Shown one piece after another: positions 31,930 through 43,354 of a stretch of 64,000 nucleotides of DNA. Each line of letters begins with the position of its first letter. Position 1 is the stretch's first letter. Under the pieces are notes generated by a model that was given only the letters and a program-made list of their open reading frames with translations, was not told the origin of the DNA and ran no database searches. The stretch covers positions 4,460,480 through 4,524,479 of the forward strand of contig OZ004593.1 of assembly GCA_963924555.1 (NCBI GenBank). Reading direction: 5' to 3'. The position numbers and the translations under genes are program-made. Source of the DNA: Crambe crambe (taxonomy: Eukaryota; Porifera; Demospongiae; Poecilosclerida; Crambeidae).

Positions 31930-32750
31930 TGTTCACAGAGTGCCTGTGATATTGACAATCTTTTTTTTTTCTTTGCACTTCCTAGTACAAGAACTACTCT
32001 TTGCAGTACAATGATAACCTCCAGCTTGCAATTGCAGAAGTGGCATTGTGTCCCCTCCCTAACATACATATCATCTCCAGGATCAGAACCCTTGTCAAGA
32101 GTTTGTGGTTGATATTTTTGTGCAGCCAGTAAATAGGTACAGTAAATAGGTAAGTAGTGCTTTTGAATGAATGACATCAGGTGACATACTAGTCTCGCAC
32201 ACGCACCCCTCCAAAATAAAATTGGAAGGATGTGTATATCAAACTCGTTCTCTCCTGGAGGACATACTTTGAGCTGTATAGATTATGTAATGGGTGTGGT
32301 TTCATATGCAGGCTACCATAGCCAAGGTTGCTGATTCTATTTAAACTAAAACTTGAAAAAGAATAAAGTCGAAGTAGTGACGAAAGTCGCAATGTCCTGT
32401 CGGTGGCACAGGAAATGAAACAAATGTGAAATGTAAATAAATAAATAAATAAATAAGGCAAATCTACAAAAGTTTGTTGCTGGTAACTCCCTACTGGCTA
32501 TGGAAAGTCTCTTTGCTACATCTTGTTGCCTCCTATTTTTGTAATTAATTTCTCTTTTTTCCCCCGTAATACACTAGTCTAAAACATTTTTTTATAAACA
32601 AATATTTCGATCACTTCACTCTTCAGTGTTTAAAATGATTCAAAAATCATAAAGTTATAAATGAACAATAAATTATGCCTTCAGGTTATAATCAGCTTTA
32701 CCATTAAATACCCATGAGCTATGTTAACTAAAGGTTATGAGGCTATTGTA
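31930..32750. other. Stretch without recognised genes; (AAAT)n tract
   Basis: AAAT microsatellite at 32431-32456. A minus-strand Cys-rich piece near 32000-32060 (CHFCNCK) is too short to assign. The beginning of 32189-32240 (ctagtctcgc...) resembles 41180-41200. Confidence 0.35.
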
Positions 32751-32751
32751 A

Positions 32752-32955
32752 ACATTTGGTAGTACTCCAATGTCTATTCATTTTCTCTTTCTGTTTCCTA
32801 ATGTACCAAGACTCTAAATAGCATCTTTGATATAGCTTCTGACTATTGTCCACTACCTCAGCATTATTCCAGTCAATGAGGTGGTTGTGCACAATTGCGA
32901 CAGCTGAAGTATTGGTATCATTTGAAGTTAGGGCTCTCTTGTGCTCCTTTGTCAG
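32752..32955 (-). pseudogene. Penelope-like retroelement C-terminus (GIY-YIG-type endonuclease end)
   Basis: A single open minus-strand frame reads TKEHKRALTSNDTNTSAVAI, NHLIDWNNAEVVD and RCYLESWYIRKQ followed by MNR. The order EHK-x-A, N-x-SA-x-A-x-H, H-x-IDW, R-x-x-LESW-I, MNR is characteristic of the endonuclease end of Penelope-like and related reverse-transcriptase proteins. The reverse transcriptase itself is absent. Confidence 0.6.
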
Positions 32956-33029
32956 TAACGTATGTAGAAGATAGTCCCATTCCTGTTACTGTGGCAACTT
33001 GATCCTTCAAATTTAGATTTAGACGGTGG

Positions 33030-33300
33030 CTAAGAGATCCCTTTCAAAACACACACGAACAAACCCCTTTTGAACTGCACTTTCTGGTTGCTATTTCGCT
33101 TCCTATTCTTCTTCAGGAGTTTGCTGGCTATATATCCTGCCATATATCGAATGCCATTAGATTTGGTCATAGTAAGAGATCTTGAAACGGATTCAGAATG
33201 TACTCTCTTATCTTCTGCTATCTTCTGTATCATTGCTTTCAGCATTCTGTCAGCAAGGAGCTGAAAATACAGGGAAGATTCTTCCTCTTGCACTCTTGGA
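33030..33300 (-). pseudogene. Exon with the GIRYMAGYIASKL module
   Basis: After an acceptor-like TATTCCAAG the frame reads VQEEESSLYFQLLADRMLKA, then TKSNGIRYMAGYIASKL and a basic end. The N-x-x-RY-x-x-GY motif matches VRYVGGYIIRSI in the 43355 gene and IQYIYGYCFEEL at 47321. In those relatives it follows a DUF6589-type region, so this may be the last exon of the gene 33476-35165 or a paralogue. Confidence 0.45.
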
Positions 33301-33475
33301 ATAATAAAACAAGTGAACAATAAAATTAATAATCCGACTAGCTCGCAAGTGATGAAAAGAAGACCATAAGGAAGCTTGGGCAGCAGATAGTAATTTATGT
33401 ACACTGGTTCACAAGGTCCATCAAAATCAACGATACCTTTGCAATGCCATCTCCATCCATGTCTTCCAAATCTCT

Positions 33476-35165
33476 TCAAACACCAGCAACTTTCCTCCCC
33501 CTAGGTGAGCGTTTAATCAAGTCTTCCTGTGCCAAAGAAACAACTGATAGAAAGAAATCTGACTGCATCACAAGCAAATCAGTAACATCAGTCTCAACTC
33601 TATCTCCCTCCCTGGATAATAATAAAATATACGTTATAGATAGCTAGTATAGCAAAATGCTTACTTTCTTTACCTGTGGAACCGAATCATCTCCATCTTC
33701 CACCACTTCCTCTCCACACAAATTACAATCCAAATCACTTAACTGTACAAGTCAACAATAACAGCAATAATAAATACTAAGTGTTTGCTGAAGTTCTCCT
33801 GTTTCGATAACTTTCTTATTAATTTTGCGAAAGACTCATGAGCTTGTGATGTGTCAAATATATTGGCATTCAACAATTGTTGTATTACCACATTCAAATT
33901 GATTTTGGGAGTGTCTACCATTAATCGATGGTACACCAGCTTGATGATGAAAGTTAACCAGGCTTTTGCTGAAAGAACTTTTTCCTGCCCGCTTTCTCAG
34001 TCTTTTTGGCTCCCGATTGACATTTAACTATCCGATTCAAATGTTCCATATGGAGATCACAGCTGATGTTGTGTCCAGGCAAGTTTCCGTAAGTATTGAC
34101 AAAGTGGCACCACTTGAGGTTGGGATAAAGTGTGACAAAATACTGTGTTAGGAGTTTTAGTGCCGCCAAAGCATAGTTAGTGTGACCTGTAGCTTTTAAA
34201 ATGAGCAAAAAATATTTCCAAATAATTATGATGCGATCACCATCTCCTTACCTCACTGCATCCTTGAAGTCAAGATAGAGTAATCCAAGACTCAAGACTT
34301 CACAACTATAGTCATATACTGTACCACTTGCTGTACTGGTGGATGGCTGATTAAACTCTGTCTTCAGGTCTACACGTAAGTCTATAATGGAGGATGACAA
34401 GTCAGTAAGAATAGATTTTCTTACAGAGTCTTCCTGCATCCACGAGTCTGAAGGTACATGAGAGGCATGGGGTATATCGTTAAGAGAGGACATACCAAGG
34501 AATTTCATGGCCATCACAATTACATATCCGGTCACCACAATTTCTCATTTGTGTTAACATTACTCTTCACCTCAATTGTTATGTTTCTTCAGTTTCTCAG
34601 CTGGTACAAAGTCCCCTTCTCCATTACTGACTTCGAATAATAGAGGCGTTTCCACGTTACCTATTGATAGTAGGCCATATTATAATTAATTCTTAATTGA
34701 TTCTCAACATGCGTACTCTGAACTAATTGAGAGTCTAACACATCATGGTCAAATTAATTTGAGAACATGTGCCACAATATCTATGCAGGTTCAAACATGC
34801 ATTTCCTCACGTATCAGGTTCATTTTTTAATTAATCAGGATCTTTACCTCCATGAAACAAACTTGGCATGCAGGGGAAGGGGATGGAGTGGAGCTAAAAA
34901 CTCACCCTGCCAACCCCCCCAGTGTGTCCTTTGTAAGTTCAGATGTAGACCTAATTAACTGGGCCCCCCTAGCCCGGGCCACGGATAAATAGTCACCACC
35001 AACTAATGTGGTTAGGAAGCACTTGTCTGGTGTTCTCAGGAATAAACTTCTCACAGCTCACGGAGGGGACATGTGTATGATAGTTTTCAAGGATCTCAGT
35101 CATGTCCTCATAGTTAATTTCACTCTTGAACAATATTCCAAGAGGGACCTGTACGAGTAATTTGT
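33476..35165 (-). pseudogene. DUF6589 protein gene, multi-exon, partly broken
   Basis: Minus-strand pieces in order: 35165-34935 (VPLGILFKSEINYEDMTEIL ... and, after a small deletion, GGDYLSVARARG), 34538-34248 (MKFLGMSSLNDIPH ... LLYLDFKDAVR, donor GTAAGG), 34210-33954 (WCHFVNTYGNLPGHNISCDL HMEHLNR motif), then after a frame change 33936-33746 (IQQLLNANIFDTSQAHESFA), exon 33745-33676 with CNLCGEE, and 33620-33476 (VTDLLVMQSDFFLSVVSLAQ) ending in TGA. The GGD-x-L and CDLHMEHLNR motifs identify DUF6589. Introns have clean borders but there are at least two frame breaks. Function not established. Confidence 0.7.
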
Positions 35166-35689
35166 AAATATTATATAAAAAAGCTATACTACTCTTATAA
35201 CACTTACTATTTCTGACTCCTTAGACATTTCTTTAGAGAACTTGTGAGGAATGTGGATAGAGGGGCCTATGTGACCTATTCAAGTATGAGAAATCTACTA
35301 TGAAAGTGACCCTAATTTGACTACACCAGGAACACTGGATATCGTCAGTGAACTCTCAATAACAGGAGAGCAACTCACTATGGTTAGCATGAACCTGCAT
35401 GCCTATGGCTTCCTGTTCCTTTTTCTCATACATGAATTCATTACACTCGGCACTAGTCAATACTATAGCTGTGCCAGTCTTAGTAGATTTCCTCCACACA
35501 GATTGACCTGATCTCATCATAATGGTGCTAGAATTGATGAATTGTGGGAGGAAGAAACACTGCTAGCAGACAAGGATGCATACTGGACAAGTCAACTCTC
35601 TCAGCTGTCACTTTTGACTTGGTGCCCTGTCTTCCCATACCCCACCTTGTTGGCTTAAGTGAGGTATTCCTCAAGCTCTTACTGAGGTA
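35166..35689. other. Stretch without recognised genes
   Basis: Small plus-strand frame 35317-35511 lacks a domain; the rest probably belongs to introns or decayed flanks of the DUF6589 and pogo relics. Confidence 0.3.
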
Positions 35690-35906
35690 AGGCACGGGCC
35701 TGGATTGACAACTGACAATTCTTGGGCATGATTAGGGGGGCTCCACGGTCTGCGTCGATTGAGTCAGCTGATCCATTCATTACAGTCTTAATGGCATCAT
35801 CCATTTGTGCTCTAGTCCATTATTTTCGCTTTGCATATGGTCGCTTCCTTTCTGGTTTAGGTCTTAATGGAGGATTCCTGTTCGACTTGGAGTAGCTGTG
35901 CGCCAT
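35690..35906 (-). pseudogene. Pogo/Tigger-type transposase N-terminus relic
   Basis: From ATG 35906 (minus) the frame reads MAHSYSKSNRNPPLRPKPER then RPYAKRK, a stop, and WTRAQMDDAIKTVMNGS, the first helices of a psq helix-turn-helix. A basic leader before W-x-x-x-QM-x-x-AI is usual in this family. Similarity fades after about 60 residues. Confidence 0.5.
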
Positions 35907-36579
35907 CACCTACAAATAAGGTTTAAAATTTAAACAAAAAAAGAAGACTTCTATACAGTTAGCTAATCCATTCCTTACTGTGATAAATAACGATTGAGGG
36001 GTTGATTGCATGGTGAATAATGTTATGCTGAATAATGTTATGCTGATCTTTCATGTTATGACATATCATTTTCATGGTATGGTAATTGATATCAATTTAA
36101 TTTTAGATGTATATTTCATGGCTATTGTTTCAGCAGTTATTTGTAATTATTCCATGATAAGGCATACATGGATTCATGAAAATGATTTCATGGCGTATTT
36201 CATATCATAAGTTTCATAAAAATACTTGTAGTGAAATTGAATTCATTTCACACTTGGTAGCTACTAGCTATGCTTGTAACAGTCTCACTTGCACAAACAG
36301 TGCAACAGCACCATAGAAGTATAGGCTAGCCCAATTACTACCGTTTTTTCCTTTAGCTATAATTATGGTCACCCCACATGTGGAGGAAGTTTATGTAACC
36401 TATATTAGGCAGGAGCCAGGCCAGCAGTTTACCGACTCTGGACATTGCACAATATCCGTAGCAGTCACATGACCTACATAATGGCCTCATGTGACGGCTC
36501 CTCGCAGTTGGCTGTCCTGCTTGCTTTTTGAGGCAGTCGATGTGGGGGTGCTGGCCAAAGTAGCTGCTGCATGCATGCC
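35907..36579. other. Stretch without recognised genes
   Basis: AT-rich; 36010-36060 has short atgttatgctgaataatg repeats. A minus-strand frame 36353-36655 overlaps the gag-like relic and has no domain of its own. Confidence 0.3.
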
Positions 36580-36836
36580 GATAATTAGGATCAACAGGAA
36601 ATTGTATGAGCATGGCCTGTAAAGGTAATCGATGCCACCCACTGCTTGCCCTCATAGTTCCTGGCCGCTCTCACAATACGCACCTTGTAATCCAGGAGTT
36701 CAGGGACCTTACCCAGAAAACACGAGGCTAGCAGAGCTGCCATCACAGAGAAGTGCTCAACCCATTGTGTGATGGGGAGATTGGCTGGACGTCCTGGAGT
36801 CTGCCGACATTCATTTGTGCCATTTTTTCCCGTCAT
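36580..36836 (-). pseudogene. Gag-like retroelement fragment
   Basis: The minus-strand frame reads ITQWVEHFSVMAALLASCFL, PELLDYKVRIVRAARNYEGK and QWVAS. It matches the 7686 and 2760 relics and adds the upstream QWVE-x-F...AALLAS part. The left end adjoins a Kolobok-type relic in the same strand, so one has inserted into or been joined with the other. Confidence 0.5.
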
Positions 36837-37130
36837 TTATTTTACTTTTACTTTTCCAGTAGGCACAACCACGACGGTGTTCGGACATGACAACATAGTC
36901 TATCACCTTTCCACTTTCATGTTCTATGGCAAATACCACACCAAAGAGTGATGAAAAGCCATGCTTCTTCCAGGTGTCATCTGAACTAATAGTCACCATC
37001 AGCGCCATACAACTGTCTGATTTCTTCACAAGCTTCTTTCATACTGGCTTCAGCTTGTTTAATGTTTATTATAGCACTGTGTTGCGTGAACCGGTTCTTT
37101 TTTTTTCCATAATTGTACAGAATATATCTA
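36811..37130 (-). pseudogene. Kolobok-type (Mutator-like) transposase fragment, divergent subfamily
   Basis: Minus strand: IININIKQAEASMKEACEEI with RQLYGA, a frame change, then MVTISSDDTWKKHGFSSLFG, VVFAIEHESGKVIDYVVMSE. The DDTW-K-x-x-GFSS-LFG-VV block is the first-Asp motif of the same family as 11183, but it has SDDTW instead of FDGTW and differs enough to be another subfamily. The rest of the core is missing. Confidence 0.65.
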
Positions 37131-37189
37131 GTAAACTTCGACTGCTTCCACTATAGATTTACAGCTTTGCCAAGTTTTGCAAAAGGGAT

Positions 37190-38815
37190 TTCAACGGTAC
37201 GCTTTGCAAGCTGTGATCCTGTCTGAAAATTATGGGACCTGAGGAACATGCAACACAGAGAACTGAAGAATTGAGAGGTGATTGATTGTTATCAGCCTCT
37301 AGTAAAACAAACTCTTTCCCATATGTCCTCCCCTATCCCATCTCTACAGTGGGTATGCCTGGAATATTTCTCAAAAAACCCACATACTAAGCTGCTTTGT
37401 ATCACAACATCAAAATGATGGTGCAAAAAAGCCTTGGTGACCAGGATGCTTGTCATTGGTCAGAAAGTCCTTTCTCCAATTGCCTGGTATAAGAGTATCT
37501 GTCCCTGTGGTCGATGGGAGCGTAATATACAGGATCGTAATATTCCTTATTCTTGAGAGCTTCAATAAGGGGACTCAAAATGAATATCTGCATTCAGGGC
37601 ACTAAATGCAATGTCATCAGAAGCACAGTCAATTCTTGTTTCATTTTGCCTTGTGACAGTGGTTTTTTTATCACTCAATGCCTTTCAATAGACTCGGTCA
37701 AGGCAGCTGGCATAATTTCTGCTTATGGAGAGCCTGGTACGCAAAGATATCATAGCATGGGTATGTCAAAGGATACACATTCGGATCGCATACGTCATCA
37801 TGCTATAGACATCTTGAATCCAACAATTTGATTTGCAGAATGTGAAAGATGATCATTTAGAAGATCTGGTACCAGAAATGTAGGGCTCTATTTAGAATAA
37901 CTACTCATATGTGACTAGTCTCTCACAATATACATACCTATTAAACACTGTGTCATATTAGATTACTTATATTCAAAGAGACATTATGTCAAACTCCCAG
38001 TAGCTCTCAAATTGACCATGTGATATGAAATAATAAATGAATCAATTGATAACAATGACTAATGATTTGTCCATAATAGATCCACAGGATTGAATATTAT
38101 GTAACTTCACTTCTCGGTTTACACAGTGAGATCACAGCATGCCATGGCTAAGATTCCTTTTCTTTTCTTTGTGGGTAGTTTCTAGATCTCTTTATACTAT
38201 CACACAAAATTTAATGTCATTAGGAGATCTAATGTATCCGAGAATTTCAAAATGATGCCACATGTTTTCTCTTGATGGTTTGGCTCTTTTGGTTTCAGGT
38301 ATAATAACTGAATTGCCCCCAGTATACATAATGCAGGGTGGCCACCCTATTCGCTTCAATGAAAGTGAACTGGTTGATTGAATGTTTGAAAGTACACCTT
38401 AATGAGATATATTGGTAGCTATATAATGTAAGTACTTGATGTTTTCACGTGATGTTTCGTTTGAGAGGTAGCAAGTCGCAAGCATATCATAGTATCTCAA
38501 ATTTCGAAGCATATATAATCTTTGTTGTTATTATTCATCTCCAGCCATCTTATATACAAGATCAAGTAGAGTTGCACCAGTGGTTTAATCAGTACAGGAC
38601 AATGGCATCTACATCTCCTTCACCCAATTGATGTGCTATGGTTGCCAAAGGCCCAGCTCTGTACAACAAAAAACTCTGCCACATACCAAGTACTAACTAG
38701 CAGACGAGACAGCCCTAGCACTTACATTGGCGGCACAGCCCTGCGCTTTGCGCTCGGGGCTGCGCTGCCGCTCCCAGACTACTTCCAACCTGGAGAGCAA
38801 ACGGGTAGATACCTG
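37190..38815. other. Long stretch without recognised genes
   Basis: A plus-strand frame 37553-37831 (92 residues; AGIISAYGEPGTQRYHSMGM) reads like protein but matches nothing I know. 38690-38800 is GC-richer than its surroundings (cctgcgctttgcgctcgggg). Confidence 0.3.
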
Positions 38816-38816
38816 A

Positions 38817-39009
38817 AAACGAACTGAACCCATCCTCTTTAGGAGATTCAGAACCAGTCCACTAGAAGCGCCATGTGTCAATTGTGGTTTCAACAAATTG
38901 AACTTGAAAAAAATTGTGGAAGAGTTTGGAAGAATGAATCCTGAGACAATACTCAAGTGCTGTTCACAAGGCTCATCAGAGCAAATACAACTTGGAGTGG
39001 CAACAGAAG
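38817..39009 (+). CDS. Possible exon with Cys pair, unknown family
   Basis: Open from a stop at 38814 to a donor GTAATG after 39009. It reads TEPILFRRFRTSPLEAPCVN, CGFNKLNLKKIVEEFGRMNP and KCCSQGSSEQIQLGVATE. The clean donor and protein-like composition support an exon; no partner exon was found in the following T/G-rich stretch (39120-39200). Confidence 0.35.
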
Positions 39010-39539
39010 GTAATGAACATATAAGTGCTATAGTATTATATATAAACTAGTCATCCAAGTACTAGGGCATGTCTTCAGGACACGAATAGCTAGATGATGT
39101 GTCTTCATTGAAGTTAAAGTAAAAATTTTTTTAAGTTAAGGTTTTGTTGTTTTTTGGGGGTGTTTTTTTTTTTTGTTGTTGTTTTTGTATTGTAAATGTG
39201 TAAGTGGATAGACAATTTTCTTCAATTGGATGATGTTTCCTTCCCCTGAACTGGAGACAATTTCTTACCTTCAGGATCACTTCCATTTAATATATGCTCA
39301 CTCTGCAGTGCCTTGAATCTTTATAATCTGTTCAGTCATTTTATTCTTATTTTTCTTATATTTTATTATTTTATTCATTTACATGTAATGACTTAGCCAA
39401 TACAGGACTGGTGCAAGCTTTTAACATTTTTTTACTTCCAGTGGTTATTGTAATCATATTGTACTAGTTCCATTCTGGAGTTGACTATCGATTTCTTGTA
39501 TATTATGACTAATCCTCTCAGACAGACATCTGCGTTGTG
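39010..39539. other. T/G-rich non-coding stretch
   Basis: Runs of T and TTG repeats at 39120-39200; otherwise AT-rich with nothing recognised. Confidence 0.4.
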
Positions 39540-40330
39540 AACTAAGAGTATTTACTGTAATACTTACCAGGTTGATAGATTTCGATGAGTAGATTACCAC
39601 TGGTGGCAAGATCATCCCAGCTCTGTTCTTCAAGAACAACTTTTAGCTGATCTTTTACTTCAATTAGACGTTTTACCATCAAAATGTGGAGCTCCGGGCA
39701 ATTCTTCAGAAGTTTCCTCCCACATAAAGCAATCAACATCTTAGTGGCTTTAGTTGAAGAATTCATTTTGCGCACAAGTGAATGAATGTGCACGTTTCAT
39801 TAAGTCATTGAACTCCATCTCATTGAATTGAGAAAAATAAATAATGAGTGAACTGAATTCTGTCATGATCATCTTCATTATCCAGAAAATCTTGCACATC
39901 ATCTTCCAATAATGTAGGCTCAGCCACGACTTCACTAGAATCATCTTCCTCCTTGAAAAATTCTTCTTTAAATGTTGCTTCCATTATCAGTTAAAACTAC
40001 TATATCTTGCTTGAATCAATGTCCCAATCATGAAGTACCTCATCAACACACTGTCGGATAGTGACTGCAGTATGGGAAGAAGTGAGGTGCCAAACAGCCA
40101 AAGTTACTGTGTGCCAACGATGATCGCCTCTGGAAAAGAAATGGGCTGTAACACCAATTAGTCCCTTCTTTGACCAGATATCACAACAAAGTCTAATCTT
40201 GCACTTTGTAAAGTTGCTGAAATTTTGGCCTTTAACTCAATGAAAACTCTTTGTTGACGTTTGGGATGTAGGATCCAATGCACAAAGAAAATCTTTAAAC
40301 TCTAAATTTTCTACCACTATGGAGCAGAAT
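39540..40330 (-). pseudogene. hAT (ZBED-like) transposase relic
   Basis: Minus-strand pieces in three frames read in family order: CDIWSKKGLIGVTAHFFSRG and HRWHTVTLAVWHLTSSHT, VDEVLHDWDI, VVLTDNGSNI (catalytic TDN-x-SN), an acidic stretch, then CPELHILMVKRLIEVKDQLK and VVLEEQSWDDL. This is the order in ZBED1/4-like hAT transposases. Frames break several times, so it is dead. The BED finger and C-terminal dimerisation domain are not seen. Confidence 0.75.
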
Positions 40331-41638
40331 TAGTGTCAAAATGAATAATCATCTTTGTTATGGGCTTTATAACTTTGTGTGGGCTTTTCAGTCGAACCGC
40401 ACGCGTATGCGAAACCTGTTTATTTCAGAGATATATTTGCATAGTAACCTGGGGCGGTGCACTGATGGTGTCCTGACAGGATTTCCTTGTACTGGCATAA
40501 CACTGGAAGCAGAGACTCTTGGATATTGAAAACACGTTTGTAGTAACAGGTATCCAGGGGCTTCACAATAGGGATATTAGGAGAAACATCATTTTGGCTT
40601 GAACAGAGTTTTGGGGGCATTTAGTGAATCCTTAACACAAACCTGTTGCATTCATAAGTAGTTCTAATGTGTTTGATCTTTCATTTTATCCATTGATCTT
40701 TATTGTCCCATGTCTGTGTTTGTACGTATGAGCTGTTGAATAAATGTGTATTTTTCATGCCAGTAATAGGCTTTCATGGCACTAGTAGTGCCTGCACTCA
40801 ACAAATTCTTCTTCAACAAAACAGTCGTCTTTATTTCCCCACGACTGTTTTATTTCCATGACACATACATCATGTAATTAGTGCAGAATGCACCCTGGGA
40901 GGCGTGTGCATGTCAGGTGCTACATTGGCTGATGTGACCTAGAGGAGAGAGATTACAGCTATAGCTGTACCATACAATGCACAATGAAAAATATTCCATT
41001 GTGATACCTATTATGTTTTTATTCTAGACATTAATGCATGACCAGCTGTCAAGCTATATAACTTTGTTTAATCTAGACTCCAACTGGTAAGATTTGACCG
41101 AAATTGTGTTCCTGCAAGTTAAAGGAAGAAATAATCATACAGGTACTTTGAAGATGGTAAATTATGTGTATAGTATCATCCTAGTCTCGCGGGCCACGCC
41201 CCTTCCAAAGAGAGGAGACTTTGCCGTCTCAAGTATGTGTGTTGCTCTGGAATGTATAGAGTAGCCGCCATAGTTATGAGACATGTAAATGTTTCTGATT
41301 CCTATAATTAGAACATAACCGCACCCCCAATTATTTTTTGAATTTTGAAACCTTCCATCTATGAAATCCATTGTGCACCATATTTCCTTTGTACAAAAGT
41401 AAAACTGTATGTGCCATAGGATTTGAAATAATATACACTCATTTTTGAAATTATGGGACACTACATATATTATGGGACAAGCATTCAGAACTCAAGAAAT
41501 GTAGGTAAATATGAAATGAGATGTATAGAAACCATCATACTAGCTACTAAAGCTACACACAACTTGTACAAAAAAATATATTTGGAACATTGTCTGGATC
41601 GACATCTGTACAATGGGTATGATACCACAGATAATTCA
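40331..41638. other. Long stretch without recognised genes
   Basis: Small frames on both strands without domains. 40780-40860 holds a short direct and inverted repeat around acagtcgt...acgactgt. 41180-41240 starts like 32189. Confidence 0.3.
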
Positions 41639-42804
41639 TCATCTGCTTTTCTCACCATTCTGTAGTCTCTTTTCCTCTTTTTCCTTTGCTTTTAATAGCT
41701 TCTTCCTTTCACGCTCTTCTTTCTTCCTCAATTTCTCTTTCTCTGCTTCCCTTTTTTCCTCTTCCTCTTCCTTCAAATGTCGAATGACTGGAGAATCACT
41801 CAAGCATACAGCATTAGTATTTATTGCTGGCTTCCTCTTTGCTTTTGATGAAGTCTTAGATTCTGGGTATTTCAAAATATCACTGAGTAGACTCGATTCA
41901 TTAGATGACGCTGTTGAGATGGATCTGCTGACATGCGTCTTCATGGAATCTGCATCTGATGACTCAGGATGATTTTCCTTCAACCACTGCTCATACCGAG
42001 AATCACACAGATCATAACCTTCAATAAATCTCTTTTCATACAAAGCAATTTCCTCAGCACTATAAGTAGGTGGAGATTTGCTGTTATTGGATTTCAAACC
42101 CTTGGCAGGTGCCAACATTCTGTCTGAAACTTCACTAGGGTTTAAAGGTGAAATTCCACTCTTCTTAAAACCACTAAGAATGTTGATTGGGGTTACAGAC
42201 TGTGGCCAAGTATCACCAACCAATGAGGCAATTGCTTCAAATGTGATCACTCTACCAGGATTTTTTGCAATGTACTTTCGGCAGGCTTTGGAGTACAGGG
42301 TTTTAAAGGAATGGAATACACCAATATCCAACGGTTGCAATATATGGGATGTAAACAGAGAAGATGTATGTTATTTTTTCGTGCCAACTCGATCACATCT
42401 AAAGTGATGTGAGACCCATGACCATCCTCAATCAGCAGCACTGGTCTTGCTGGAGGTATAGTTTTTATAAAAAATTTAAACCACTCTAAATAGATATCCT
42501 GTGTGATCCATCCATTATCACTATTCATAAAAATTGTTCCGGGAACAGCACCTATTTTCATTCCCTCTGGAACAGCCTTTTTTCTTGGATAAATCATTAG
42601 GGGAGGGATTGAATTCCCACTTGCTGACACACATGCCACTACAGTGTGGGTTTTTCCCTTTTCAGCGCTTGTAAGAGAGTATACATGTTTCCTACCAACC
42701 ACACTAAAAACCTTACCAGGTTTATGTACAACAGTTATCCCAGTCTTGTCAATGTTATAGACTTGCATAGGTTTGAATAGGTTTACTAACAGAACACGCC
42801 TCAC
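41639..42804 (-). pseudogene. Tigger/pogo transposase (DDE_1 domain), one frame break
   Basis: Minus strand. 42804-42354 reads VYNIDKTGITVVHKPGK (first Asp), PEGMKIGAVPGTIFMNSDNG, and LLIEDGHGSHITLDVIELA (second Asp). A loss of roughly eight to ten bases near 42353 shifts the frame; the second frame (42340-41639) resumes at QPLDIGVFHSFKTLY (third Asp) and continues through NPGRVITFEAIASL to a Lys/Glu-rich coiled-coil-like tail (KEEEEEKREAEKEKLRKK). The DNA-binding N-terminus is absent. Apart from the break this catalytic domain is well preserved. Confidence 0.82.
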
Positions 42805-43314
42805 TAGTGGTATCTTCTATTGTAAGTGCCTTGAGTTGACACCATACTGCATAAAATTCATCACCTTCCACATCATACCCCTCCTCATACCTGCGCTCAA
42901 ATTTCTTGGAGGTTTCAGCTGACACGACTGACTCTAATATTTCCATTGCCTTATCTGAAGACACCACGTCCTTCCCGTCCTTGCTCTTGCTCTTGACAGA
43001 AGCTTCCTACACAGTAACTGGTGCAAATGCTCCTTCAACCAGTCGTAAAAAAGTTCAGTGTTCATCCAACCAGAGTCAGTTCTACCAAAATAAGCATTGG
43101 GGACACAGTCTTTCATTGGGTCATTTTTTTTAAAACCGTTTCCCAGCAAATATATGCATTGGTGGCACCATACTTCCCACCGCACTAAAGGCACACAAGG
43201 TGGTAATTTGCTCTTTACTATTACTAGTAACCTGATAGATGTCTTTGGTACCTCTCATAGCAAGCACTCTTCCAGATTTGGGGCATAAAGGACAACCTGT
43301 CTCATCAGCATTCC
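42755..43314 (-). pseudogene. Second Tigger/pogo transposase fragment
   Basis: Minus strand, after acceptor-like TTTTTATTAG: GNADETGCPLCPKSGRVLAM (catalytic N-x-DETG), TKDIYQVTSNSKEQITTLCA, VPPMHIFAGKRF, then in another frame AYFGRTDSGWMNTELFYDWL. After a deletion of the middle it continues ETSKKFERRYEEGYDVEGDE, the C-terminal segment equivalent to YEKRFIEGYDL in the 41639 copy. It abuts that copy in the same direction but is a different subfamily. Confidence 0.75.
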
Positions 43315-43354
43315 CTAATAAAAATAATTCGAATTACTTTATGTAAGATTTCAG

